Below, one piece after another: positions 51,093 through 59,396 of a stretch of DNA of 64,000 bases. Source of the stretch: Rhodovarius crocodyli (lineage in GTDB: Bacteria > Pseudomonadota > Alphaproteobacteria > Acetobacterales > Acetobacteraceae); assembly GCF_004005855.1 (NCBI RefSeq), contig NZ_SACL01000007.1, positions 124,001-188,000 on the forward strand. Direction: 5' to 3'. The notes under the pieces are model-generated. The model had not been told where the DNA came from. It ran no database searches and worked only from the letters and a program-made list of their open reading frames with translations. The position numbers were made by a program, and so were the translations under genes. Position 1 is the first letter of the stretch. Each line of letters opens with the position of its first letter.

Positions 51093-51923
51093 ATGCACTG
51101 GAAAACCCGCTCCCGCCTCACCTCCTGGCTGCTCGGCATCGTCACCATCGGCTTCCTGCTGTTCCAGTGGCTGCCGATGTTCACCATGTTCCTGCTCTCC
51201 TTTGCCGGAGAGAATGGCGGCACCACCTTCCCGATGAACGGCGTCTCGCTGCACTGGTACCGCAAGCTGTGGGAAGCCGACCTGTTCGACGACTTCAAGC
51301 CGCCCATGCTGCGCAGCTTCCTGCTGGCGCTGGGGTGCTCGGTGACCACGGTGGTGCTCTCGGTCACAGCGGCGCAGGCGATGCGCGGGCGGTTCATCGG
51401 CAGCGGGGCGTATTTCTACCTGCTGCTGCTGGGGCTGATGGCGCCGGGCATTCTCGTGGGCTTCGGCTTCGCCATCCTGACCCGGTTGCTGGGCATCGAG
51501 GGGGCGTGGAACACCACGGCCTATGTCGTGCATGTCAGCTGGGCGCTGCCCTTCGGCTTCATGACGATGCTGGCGGTGTTCAACCGCTTCGACCCGCGGC
51601 TGGAGGAAGCGGCACTGACGCTGGGCGCCACGCGCGTCACGGCATTCCGGCGCATCACCTGGCCCATCATCCTGCCCGGCGTGATCGGCACGGCGCTGTT
51701 CGGCTTCTCGCTGTCCTATGACGAGTATGCCCGCACCCTGTTCACCGCCGGCAGCGACGGCACGCTGCCGCTCGCGGTCATGGCGCAGCTCGACCGGCAA
51801 CTCACGCCCGAGCTCTACGCCATCGGCACCGTCACCACGGTGATGTCGCTGGTGGCGATCTTCCTCTGCACCTTTGCCTTCTGGCTGCGGTCGCGCGCCC
51901 TGCGCGGTCGGCCTTCCCACTGA
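51093..51923 (+). CDS. ABC transporter permease, PotC type
   Basis: 276 residues, about six membrane segments. Docking motif: RLEEAALTLGATRVTAFRRITWPIILPG. ATG 51093 is chosen because the longer frame (51051) would translate part of repeat element D. No good Shine-Dalgarno is seen, so expression after the insertion of element D may be altered. It works with the PotB-type permease and the ATPase upstream; the binding protein gene follows after 16 bases. Confidence 0.9.
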   Translation: MHWKTRSRLTSWLLGIVTIGFLLFQWLPMFTMFLLSFAGENGGTTFPMNGVSLHWYRKLWEADLFDDFKPPMLRSFLLALGCSVTTVVLSVTAAQAMRGRFIGSGAYFYLLLLGLMAPGILVGFGFAILTRLLGIEGAWNTTAYVVHVSWALPFGFMTMLAVFNRFDPRLEEAALTLGATRVTAFRRITWPIILPGVIGTALFGFSLSYDEYARTLFTAGSDGTLPLAVMAQLDRQLTPELYAIGTVTTVMSLVAIFLCTFAFWLRSRALRGRPSH

Positions 51924-51939
51924 CAAGGAGACAGGAACG

Positions 51940-53088
51940 ATGAACAGCATTGTTGCCCGCCGCACCCTGCTGGTGGGCGGGCTCTCGGCCCCGCTGATCC
52001 GCCCCGCCCAGGCCCAGGCGCGGGAGATCCAGCTCGCCGGCGCCACCATCGAGATGCGCGAGCCCATCCTGCGCGAGTTCATGCGCACGAGCGGTGCGCG
52101 GGTCAGGCCCTGGATGAACCCCTCCACCCAGGCGCGGATGGACCGGGTGCGGGCGGCGCCGGTGGATGTCATCACCACCGACGCCCCGTTCTCCCAATAC
52201 GGCTTCGGTGAGCAGCTGACCCAGCCCATCGATGTCAGCCGCCTGCGCAACTGGTCCAAGCTGCACCCGCTGTTCCAGGAGGGACGCGCCACGCCCACCG
52301 CCCCCATCGGGCTGGGCGCCAACCCAGGCACCATGATGTGGGCCGATGCCGGCAAGACGAAGGTCACCTTCTCCCCGGCCTTCTTCCAGATGGACAGCAT
52401 CGGCTACAACTCCCGCCACATCCCGGCCGAGAACAACGAGCTGTCCTGGGGTGAGCTGTTCAACCCCCGCTGGCGCGGCAAGGTCGGGCTCTATGCCATC
52501 GACTGGCTGGGCATGCTGGACGCGGTGCTGGGCATGAAGGCGCTGGGCCTGATCAACCCGGCAGACCCCACCAACCTGACCAATGCCGAGGTCGATACCG
52601 TCACCGACTTCCTGAAGGAGAAGAAGCGCGAGGGCCATTTCCGCGCCTTCTGGCGCACCTATGGGGAGCTGGTGAACCTCATGACCTCGGAGGAGGTCTG
52701 GATCGCCGATGCCTGGTGGCCGGTGGTGATCGAGGTGGCGTCGAAGGGCATTCCCATGCGCTATGCCGTGGCCAAGGAAGGCTATCGCGCCTGGTGCAAC
52801 GGGCATGCGATCAGCGCCACCTGCCGCAACCTGGATCTCGCCTATGACTATCTGAACTTCTGGCTCGACGGCTATGCCGGGGCGGAGCAGGGCAAGATCG
52901 GCTACTACTCCACCGTCGATACCTACAAGCCGCACATGGCCGCCGATCTGCAGGCCAGCCTCTATGGCGGGGTGGGGCGCGACGGCGGCTCCTTCGAGGA
53001 GCGGGCGGCGCGGATCTATGCCTGGAACACGCGGCCCACCAACATGGGCTACTACACCGAGAAGTGGAACGAGTTCCTGGCCGCCTGA
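51940..53088 (+). CDS. Extracellular solute-binding protein, PotD/PotF type
   Basis: 382 residues. Twin-Arg-type leader (VARRTLLVGGLSAPLIRPAQ) then a mature protein with TMMWADAGKTKVTFSPAFFQ and LGMLDAVLGMKALGL, consistent with the family 1 binding fold used by PotD-type importers. It delivers the ligand to the two permeases. AAGGAG precedes the ATG. Its stop overlaps the hydrolase start by one base (TGATG), so the binding protein and hydrolase are translated together. Ligand unknown; polyamine-type aromatic residues could not be judged reliably. Confidence 0.85.
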   Translation: MNSIVARRTLLVGGLSAPLIRPAQAQAREIQLAGATIEMREPILREFMRTSGARVRPWMNPSTQARMDRVRAAPVDVITTDAPFSQYGFGEQLTQPIDVSRLRNWSKLHPLFQEGRATPTAPIGLGANPGTMMWADAGKTKVTFSPAFFQMDSIGYNSRHIPAENNELSWGELFNPRWRGKVGLYAIDWLGMLDAVLGMKALGLINPADPTNLTNAEVDTVTDFLKEKKREGHFRAFWRTYGELVNLMTSEEVWIADAWWPVVIEVASKGIPMRYAVAKEGYRAWCNGHAISATCRNLDLAYDYLNFWLDGYAGAEQGKIGYYSTVDTYKPHMAADLQASLYGGVGRDGGSFEERAARIYAWNTRPTNMGYYTEKWNEFLAA

Positions 53089-53744
53089 TGATCGAGGAGA
53101 ACAAGACCGCGCGGCAGATGTGGGAGGCGCTGAAGGCCGCGCCGCCCCGCCGCTTCGGCTTCGGCCAGCGCGCGGCGCTGGTGAACATCGACCTGCAATG
53201 CGCCTACACCCAGCCCGAGACCTACCCGCGCGCCTATGAGACCGACCCGCGCCAGATCGAATACGTGAACGCCCTGGCCGCCGCTTTTCGCGCGCGCGGC
53301 TGGCCCGTGGTCTGGACCTATGTCGCCTATCTGCCCTCGGGCGAGGATTGCGGCGTGTGGGGCACCCGTGCCGAGGGGCCGGATGCGCTCCAGAACACCA
53401 AGCTGGGCAGCCCGCGCGCCGAGCTGGACCCCAGGCTGGAGCGCGAGCCCGCCGACATCGTGATGAACAAGCGCATGGCCTCCGCCTTCTTCGAGACCAA
53501 CCTGCGTTCCCTGCTGACCTTCCACGGCATCGACACGGTGGTGGTCACGGGTGGCTCCACTTCCGGCTGTGTGCGGGCCACGGTGGTGGATGGGCTTTCC
53601 TGCGGCTATCGCATGATCGTGCCGGAGGAATGCACCGCCGACCGGCATGAAAGCCCGCATTTCGCCAACCTGTATGACATGGCGGCGAAATACGCCGATG
53701 TGCTGCCGGTGGCGGAGGTGCTGGAGACTATCCGGCCGCGCTGA
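53088..53744 (+). CDS. Isochorismatase-superfamily amidohydrolase (N-carbamoylsarcosine amidase-like)
   Basis: 218 residues. The cysteine-hydrolase triad is intact: D35 (LVNIDLQCAY), K128 (VMNKRMASAFF) and C161 (GGSTSGCVRATVVDGL). The C-terminal block GYRMIVPEECTADRHESPHF is typical of N-carbamoylsarcosine amidases and related ureido/amide hydrolases; RutB and maleamate amidase (NicF) belong to the same superfamily. Start TGATG-coupled to the binding protein. In this operon it could hydrolyse the ring-opened product made by the RutA-like enzyme. Its 3' end overlaps the convergent secernin gene by 17 bases. Confidence 0.85.
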   Translation: MIEENKTARQMWEALKAAPPRRFGFGQRAALVNIDLQCAYTQPETYPRAYETDPRQIEYVNALAAAFRARGWPVVWTYVAYLPSGEDCGVWGTRAEGPDALQNTKLGSPRAELDPRLEREPADIVMNKRMASAFFETNLRSLLTFHGIDTVVVTGGSTSGCVRATVVDGLSCGYRMIVPEECTADRHESPHFANLYDMAAKYADVLPVAEVLETIRPR

Positions 53745-55026
53745 GGCGGCGGCTGGGCGCCTCTGCCAGGGCGGACAGCGCCTGCCATTCGGGTGCATCC
53801 GCCACCAGCCGGGGCGGGACGGCGCGCTTCGCCCAGCCGGCCTCCCAGGCTTCGGCCTCGGCCCAGCATTCGGCCATGGCTTCCACGGTGCCGTCGCGCA
53901 TGCGCTCGGCGAAGCGGGCCTCCAGCGCGTCGCGCTCGGGCGCCAGCTCGGCCAGCACGGCGGCGAAATCGCCGCATTCGGCCGCGCGGTGCATCGCCTC
54001 ATGCCGCCACCACAGGCTGGCGGGGTCGCGCCGGTCGGAGGGGCGCGGGCCATGGGCGGGCGGCGCCATGCCCGGCAGCACCGGGCGGAACACCGACAGG
54101 CAGGGGGCGGAGGTGCCCGTGACCCAGAACAGCGGCGCGCCCTCTGCCGGCAGTTCCGCCACCATCGAGGCCACGCTGGCCGAGCGCCGGTCCGGCCCGC
54201 CCGCATGCATGCAGATGGTGCGGCCCACCGTATCGGCCGGGTGCCAGCCCGCACCGACGGGTCCGTGGTCGCGCAGCAGCGCCATCATGTCCGCGCGCCC
54301 CAGCCGGCCCGCCTTGGCGGCCATCACATCGGTGGCGCGGGCGCAGCGCAGCCGGCCGCGCGATTGCGCGTCGCGCTCCTCGTCCAGATAGGCGGTCATG
54401 TCGAGTTCGGCGGCGCTGCCCACCCCGGCATCGGCCAGCAGGGCAGGGCTCGCGCGGTATGCCCCGCCGGGCGTGATCGACAGCGCGTTGGAAATGGCGC
54501 GCGCGCCGGAGACGCGCTCCACCGCCCAGAAGCGGCCCACCGTCTCCAGCACGAAGGCGCCGGTGCGGTCGGCCACCATGAAGGCGTTGTCGTAGAAATG
54601 CTCATGCAGGTGGCCGCAATCGCCGCCCTGGCCGTGGCGTTCCAGCAGGTCGATCATGACCTGCACGGCGGCCTCGGCCGTTGCGGCGCGCTCCAGCCCC
54701 AGCCGGACCAGGTCCATGCCGATCAGCGCGGGTTCCCGGTTGGGGGCGATGCGCGCGAAGACCGCCTCATTGCCGATGACCACCCCCGCCGCATTGGCCC
54801 CGATCTCCGCCCCCCAGCACCAGAAGGGGCGGCTGAGCAGCACCGGCAGGGTCTCGGGCGCCTCGTCGATCTCGATATAGCTGCAGCGGACGCGGCCCGG
54901 CGCATGCCGCGCGCCCGGGCGGAACTGCAGGAACTGCGCCTCGTTGCGCTCACGGTCGCTGTTCTTGGCGAACAGCACGCCGCCAGTGGCGGTCGTGGGC
55001 GGCAGGGCCACCATCGTGTCGCACAT
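53728..55026 (-). CDS. Secernin family peptidase-like protein (C69 type)
   Basis: 432 residues. The N-terminus MCDTMVALPPTTATGGVLFA and KNSDRERNEAQ match secernins, in which Cys2 becomes the N-terminal nucleophile of an Ntn-hydrolase fold. Bacterial members are annotated as dipeptidases of family C69, but secernins lack proven activity. It faces the hydrolase of the RutA-like operon and shares 17 bases with it; whether it belongs to the pathway is unclear. It is divergent from a peptide-type binding protein gene (55175), which fits a role in peptide use. Confidence 0.82.
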   Translation of the reverse strand: MCDTMVALPPTTATGGVLFAKNSDRERNEAQFLQFRPGARHAPGRVRCSYIEIDEAPETLPVLLSRPFWCWGAEIGANAAGVVIGNEAVFARIAPNREPALIGMDLVRLGLERAATAEAAVQVMIDLLERHGQGGDCGHLHEHFYDNAFMVADRTGAFVLETVGRFWAVERVSGARAISNALSITPGGAYRASPALLADAGVGSAAELDMTAYLDEERDAQSRGRLRCARATDVMAAKAGRLGRADMMALLRDHGPVGAGWHPADTVGRTICMHAGGPDRRSASVASMVAELPAEGAPLFWVTGTSAPCLSVFRPVLPGMAPPAHGPRPSDRRDPASLWWRHEAMHRAAECGDFAAVLAELAPERDALEARFAERMRDGTVEAMAECWAEAEAWEAGWAKRAVPPRLVADAPEWQALSALAEAPSRRLSAAG

Positions 55027-55174
55027 CGCCAGGTCACCCCCTCTGTCGCGCCCTCACACTACCGAGCTTTCATCTTTGCCGCATAGCCAGCCCCGGCCTG
55101 CCATGCGAGCCTCGGATCAGGGAATGCGCACACGGTCAGCACCACCGCGCCGTCAGGCGCCGATGGAGAACCGC

Positions 55175-56728
55175 ATGAAGTTACCGCGTTTTGTCGCCCT
55201 GGCCCTGGTCCTACTGGCGTTCGCGCCGCAGCCCGGCCGCGCCGCCCCGCTGCGCGCCGTGCTGGAGGCGGAGGTCGCCACCCTCGACCCGCACGGCACC
55301 TCCGCCTACATCACGCGCGCCTTCGGCTACATGGTCTACGACACGCTGTTCGGCCTCGCGGCCAATGGCGAGGTGCGGCCGCAGATGGTGCAGGACACGG
55401 TCATTTCCGATGACCGCATGACCTACACCTTCACCCTGCGCCCGGGCCTGACGTGGCATGACGGCACGCCGGTGACGGCGGCCGATTGCGTGGCCTCGCT
55501 GCGGCGCTGGATGCCGCGCGCGGGCATGGGGCGGCTCCTGGCGGCGGCCACCGATACGCTCGAAGCCACCGACGCGCGCAGCTTCGTGCTGAAGCTGAAG
55601 CAGCCCTTCGGCCTGGTGCTGGAGGCACTGGGCCGCCCCAACACCCCCGTGCCCTTCATGATGCCCGAGCGCATCGCGCGCGCCGCCGGCGACGGCCGCG
55701 TGACGGAGATCGTGGGTTCCGGCCCCTTCGTGTTCCGCGCCGACCGCTATCGCCCCGGCGACCGCATCGTGCTGGACCGCAACCCGCGCTACGTGCCGCG
55801 CGACGAACCGGCGGACTTCCTGGCCGGCGGCAAGCGGGTGAACATCGAGGGGCTGGAACTGATCGTGATGCCTGATGGCGCGACCTCGGCCGCGGCCCTG
55901 CAGGCGGGCGAGATCGACTATATCCAGAGCCCCTCCTTCGACATGATCCAGGTGCTGGAGCGCAACCGCCGCATCACCGTGAACGGGCCGGGCGGCATGA
56001 ACGCCTATCAGGGCTATTACCGGCTGAACCACGCGGCACCCCCCTTCAACGACCCCGAGATCCGCCGCGTGCTGTGGCGGCTGTTCGACCAGTCAACGGT
56101 GCTGACCGCGCTCGGCCTGCCCGAGCGGCTGGTGCAGCCGGGCTGCGTGTCGTGGTTCATGTGCGGCACGCCGCTGGAGAACACCGAGGGTGCCGGCATC
56201 GCGGCCAACCCCTCCGTGGCCGCCGCGCGGGAGGCGTTGCGCCGCACCCGTTACAACAACGAACCCATCGTGATTCTCCAGGCGACGGATCTCGAGGCGC
56301 TGCGAGTCTCCTCGGCCGTCGCGGCCGATCTGATGCGCCAGGCGGGCTTCAACGTTGATCTGCAGGCGATGGACTGGGGCACGCTGTTGAACCGGCGCGG
56401 CCGGCGAGAGGGCTGGCACCTGTTCGGCGTCACGGCCTCGGGCTTCGATCTCGCCGCGCCGCCCACGCATTTCTACCTGTCGGGCAATTGCGTGGACTAT
56501 GCGGGCTGGAGCTGCGACCAGCGCATGGTGCCGCTGTTTGCCGCCTTTCCGCGCGCGCAGACCGATGCGGAGCGCCAGGATCTGGCCCGCCAGATCTCCG
56601 CCATCGCCTTCGAGAACACGCCCGCGCTGATGTGGGGGCAGTTCGTTGCGCCTGCCGCATGGCGGAACAATATCCGCAACCTCATCCCCTCCAGCATCCC
56701 GCTGTTCTGGGGTGTGGAGAAGCAGTGA
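55175..56728 (+). CDS. ABC transporter substrate-binding protein, family 5 (DppA/OppA type)
   Basis: 517 residues. Signal peptide (VALALVLLAFAPQPGRAAP) then the SBP_bac_5 hallmarks ATLDPHGTSAYITRAFGYMV, LRPGLTWHDGTPVTAADCVA, and SGPFVFRADRYRPGDRIVLD. It binds peptides or other large polar ligands in the periplasm. No permease or ATPase genes follow. GGAGAA sits seven bases before ATG 55175; ATG 55163 is also possible. Divergent from the secernin gene with a shared 148-bp upstream region. Confidence 0.88.
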   Translation: MKLPRFVALALVLLAFAPQPGRAAPLRAVLEAEVATLDPHGTSAYITRAFGYMVYDTLFGLAANGEVRPQMVQDTVISDDRMTYTFTLRPGLTWHDGTPVTAADCVASLRRWMPRAGMGRLLAAATDTLEATDARSFVLKLKQPFGLVLEALGRPNTPVPFMMPERIARAAGDGRVTEIVGSGPFVFRADRYRPGDRIVLDRNPRYVPRDEPADFLAGGKRVNIEGLELIVMPDGATSAAALQAGEIDYIQSPSFDMIQVLERNRRITVNGPGGMNAYQGYYRLNHAAPPFNDPEIRRVLWRLFDQSTVLTALGLPERLVQPGCVSWFMCGTPLENTEGAGIAANPSVAAAREALRRTRYNNEPIVILQATDLEALRVSSAVAADLMRQAGFNVDLQAMDWGTLLNRRGRREGWHLFGVTASGFDLAAPPTHFYLSGNCVDYAGWSCDQRMVPLFAAFPRAQTDAERQDLARQISAIAFENTPALMWGQFVAPAAWRNNIRNLIPSSIPLFWGVEKQ

Positions 56729-56954
56729 CCCCGCGCCCGTTGCCGGGCGGGCGGCCTGCTTGTTAGCATGCCGTCCAAATCGGCGCGGGAATTCATGGGG
56801 ATGACTTGCGGGCAGGGCTGAGCACGGCGGAGTTACGGGGCGCAGCGCGCCCCCTCTGTGAGCTGGACTGCCCGCGCATGGCGTGGGCATGCCGCGCCGT
56901 TGCCTCGCCCGGCCTGCCCCCCACCGCGCCTGTCCGGAGTGAGAGGCGCCGATC
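56729..56954. other. 226-bp intergenic region between SBP and cfa
   Basis: No gene is supported. CGCCCG/CGGGCG with a four-base loop directly after the stop could terminate the SBP gene. The rest carries no clear promoter or repeat. Confidence 0.3.
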
Positions 56955-58181
56955 ATGAGCGATGCCGTCCAGGATGCCGCAGCCCTGCCGGATGCAGGCC
57001 GCTATGGCCGGCTGCACCGCGCGCTTTTCGCGCGGCTGTGCGCCAGCCTGCATCATGGCGCGCTGACCATCACCACCCCGGATGGCCGGCAGTGGCACCA
57101 CCGCGCGGCTTTGCCCGGGCCCGAAGCGGCGCTGAACCTGCATCGCTGGCGGGCGCTGTCGCGGCTGTTCTTCGGCGGCGACGTCGCCTTCGCCGAGGCC
57201 TATGGCGACGGCGACTGGTCGAGCCCGGACCTGGCCACGCTGGTGGAGCTGGCCGCCGTGAACGGCGAGACGCTGGACACCGCCGCGCGCGGCAACCTGG
57301 CCGCACGGCTGTGGAACCGGCTGCTGCACGCGCTGCGCGCCAACAACCGCTCCGGCAGCCGGCGCAACATCATCGCCCATTATGACCTGGGCAATGAGTT
57401 CTTCGCCTCCTGGCTCGATGCCGGCATGTCCTATTCCTCCGGCATCTACCGCGATGCCGACACCACGCTGGACGAGGCCCAGACCGCCAAGCAGGACCGC
57501 GCCATCGCGCTGCTGGAGCTCGGCGGCGGCGACAGCGTGCTGGAGATCGGCATCGGCTGGGGGGGGCTCGCGGAACGGCTGCTGACCACGAGCGATGCGC
57601 GGCTGACGGGCGTCACGCTCTCACCCTCCCAGCTCGGCCACGCGAAGGCCCGGCTGGAGAAGGGCGGCCTCGCGCCCCGCGCGGATCTGCGCCTGCAGGA
57701 TTATCGCGACGTGACGGAGCGCTTCGACCGCATCGTCTCGATCGAGATGTTCGAGGCGGTGGGCGAGGCCTATTGGCCCGCCTATTTCCAGATGCTGCAT
57801 GACCGGCTGCTGCGGGGCGGCACCGCGGTCATCCAGGTCATCACCATCGAGGACCGGCGTTTCGACACCTATCGCCGCCAGCCCGATTTCATCCAGCGCC
57901 ACATCTTCCCGGGCGGGATGCTGCCCACGGTGGGCATTCTGCACCGGCAGGCCGCCACGGCCGGGCTGGTGCTGGACCATGAGGAGCGCTTCGGCCACAG
58001 CTATGCCCGGACGCTGGCCGAGTGGCACGAACGCTTCCTGGCCGTGCTGCCGGAAGTGACGCGGCTGGGGCTGGATGAGCGTTTCCAGCGGCTGTGGCGC
58101 TACTATCTCGCCTATTGCGAGGGCGGCTTCCGGGCGGGGGCGATCGATGTCGGGCTCTATCGCCTCCGCCGCGCTGGCTGA
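56955..58181 (+). CDS. cfa: Cyclopropane-fatty-acyl-phospholipid synthase
   Basis: 408 residues. SAM-binding motif VLEIGIGWGGLAERLL follows NIIAHYDLGNEFFASWLDAG and MSYSSGIY, both Cfa hallmarks. Later blocks: FDRIVSIEMFEAVGEAYWPA, FIQRHIFPGGMLP and GHSYARTLAEWHERFL. The enzyme adds a methylene from SAM to unsaturated acyl chains of membrane phospholipids, usually in stationary phase or under acid stress. Size is slightly above E. coli Cfa. A TPP-dependent decarboxylase pair converges from downstream. Confidence 0.92.
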   Translation: MSDAVQDAAALPDAGRYGRLHRALFARLCASLHHGALTITTPDGRQWHHRAALPGPEAALNLHRWRALSRLFFGGDVAFAEAYGDGDWSSPDLATLVELAAVNGETLDTAARGNLAARLWNRLLHALRANNRSGSRRNIIAHYDLGNEFFASWLDAGMSYSSGIYRDADTTLDEAQTAKQDRAIALLELGGGDSVLEIGIGWGGLAERLLTTSDARLTGVTLSPSQLGHAKARLEKGGLAPRADLRLQDYRDVTERFDRIVSIEMFEAVGEAYWPAYFQMLHDRLLRGGTAVIQVITIEDRRFDTYRRQPDFIQRHIFPGGMLPTVGILHRQAATAGLVLDHEERFGHSYARTLAEWHERFLAVLPEVTRLGLDERFQRLWRYYLAYCEGGFRAGAIDVGLYRLRRAG

Positions 58182-58184
58182 GGC

Positions 58185-58772
58185 TCAGTTGGGCGCGAAG
58201 CCCAGCGCCTCTCGGAAGCGGTTCTTGATGTAGACGCCGTCGCGCGGCGGCAGGGCGCGGGGCGGGTTCTCCGCGCGGATCTTGACGGTCGCCAGGAACA
58301 GGCCCGAGCGCGCCTGGATGCGGGCGCGCAGGGCAGGGACGTCGTCCATCTCCGTCACCACCTGGCTGTGCGGAAAGCCGCAGGCGGCCGCCACGCGCGC
58401 CAGCTCCACGCCCTGTCCGGCGTGGCTGGGCTGCATGCCGGTCTCACCGAAATGGCCGTTGTCCAGCACGATGATGCCGAGATTGGCCGGGCGGCGCAGC
58501 GCGATGGTGGCCAGCGCCCCCACCCCCATCATCTGCTCGCCGTCGCCCGTCACTACCAGCACCGGGCGGTCGGGCTGGGCGGTGGCCAGGCCCAGCCCCA
58601 CCGTCGCGGCGCTGCCCATGGCGGCCCACAGATAGTAGTTCAGCTTATGGTCGCCGGCGGCCATCACGTCATAGGAAGGCGAGCCGAGCCCCGTCACCAC
58701 CGCCAACTCGCCGCGATCGCGCAGCAGCTCGGTCACGACCGCGCGGCGGTCCAGATGTCCCCCGATGCTCAC
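58185..58772 (-). CDS. Thiamine-diphosphate-dependent decarboxylase, beta (TPP-binding) subunit
   Basis: 195 residues. The TPP motif is present (VVTGDGEQMMGVGALATIAL then DNGHFGE). The pair with the upstream alpha-type subunit resembles sulfopyruvate decarboxylase ComDE or phosphonopyruvate decarboxylase, in which the pyrimidine- and diphosphate-binding halves are separate proteins. GTG 58772 overlaps the stop of the upstream gene (GTGA) and AAGGAGTGGG lies before it. Product is presumably an aldehyde from a 2-oxo acid; which acid is not evident. Confidence 0.78.
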   Translation of the reverse strand: MSIGGHLDRRAVVTELLRDRGELAVVTGLGSPSYDVMAAGDHKLNYYLWAAMGSAATVGLGLATAQPDRPVLVVTGDGEQMMGVGALATIALRRPANLGIIVLDNGHFGETGMQPSHAGQGVELARVAAACGFPHSQVVTEMDDVPALRARIQARSGLFLATVKIRAENPPRALPPRDGVYIKNRFREALGFAPN

Positions 58773-59296
58773 TTCACCCACTCCTTCTTGCCGATCAGCT
58801 GCTGGCCCAGCAGCACCGCGCAGGCGGTGTCGCCGTTGAAGGCCATGGTGGCCGCACCCTCCAGCAGGGGGCGCACCTGTTCGGGCCGGTCCGCGCGCCA
58901 GGTCATCACGCCCATCAGCTTCAGCGCGGGCTCGGTGGCCTGGCCCATCGGGTTCTGCCACTGGTTGAACTCGGCCCAGTCGCCGCGCATCGTCACCACC
59001 ATCAGCAGCGGAAACCGCGCGCAGGCCGGCAGGGCCAGGGTGTTGATGCAGTTGCCGACGCCCGAGGACTGCATCAGCAGCGCGCCGCGCTCACCGCCCA
59101 GCCAGGCCCCGGCGAGGTAGCCGATACCCTCTTCCTCGGTGGTCAGCACCACGGAGTGGATGTCGCTGTCGGCCTCGGCCAGTCGGATGGCCGTGGAATG
59201 CCCGGCATCGGGCACATAGACGATGTGCTTCACGCCCGCGGCCTTCAGCACGTCGAAGACGTCCTGCTGCCAGTTCACGGCTGTTTCGGTGTCCAT
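58769..59296 (-). CDS. Thiamine-diphosphate-dependent decarboxylase, alpha (pyrimidine-binding) subunit
   Basis: 175 residues. The TPP N-terminal (PYR) domain is seen in VLKAAGVKHIVYVPDAGHST and TTEEEGIGYLAGAWLGGERG, which includes the catalytic Glu that activates the cofactor; LLMQSSGVGNCINTLALPA follows. It forms a split decarboxylase with the downstream beta subunit. GGAGG precedes the ATG. It is divergent from a LysR gene, which probably regulates it. Confidence 0.78.
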   Translation of the reverse strand: MDTETAVNWQQDVFDVLKAAGVKHIVYVPDAGHSTAIRLAEADSDIHSVVLTTEEEGIGYLAGAWLGGERGALLMQSSGVGNCINTLALPACARFPLLMVVTMRGDWAEFNQWQNPMGQATEPALKLMGVMTWRADRPEQVRPLLEGAATMAFNGDTACAVLLGQQLIGKKEWVK

Positions 59297-59352
59297 GGGC
59301 CTCCCCCTGCTGTGCGGCGTCGCTTCTAGCGTGCGGCAGGCCCATCGCAGGA

Positions 59353-59390
59353 ATATCCAGTTGCTCGATGAGATATGCCGGATTTATATC
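59353..59390. promoter_or_regulatory. LysR-type binding region with repeated ATATC/GATAT half-sites
   Basis: ATATC at 59353-59357, GATAT at 59372-59376 and ATATC at 59386-59390 form two overlapping inverted pairs (spacers 14 and 9 bases) in the 100-bp divergent region. The last half-site ends six bases before the LysR start codon, which suggests autoregulation. Confidence 0.4.
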
Positions 59391-59396
59391 GCGGCC

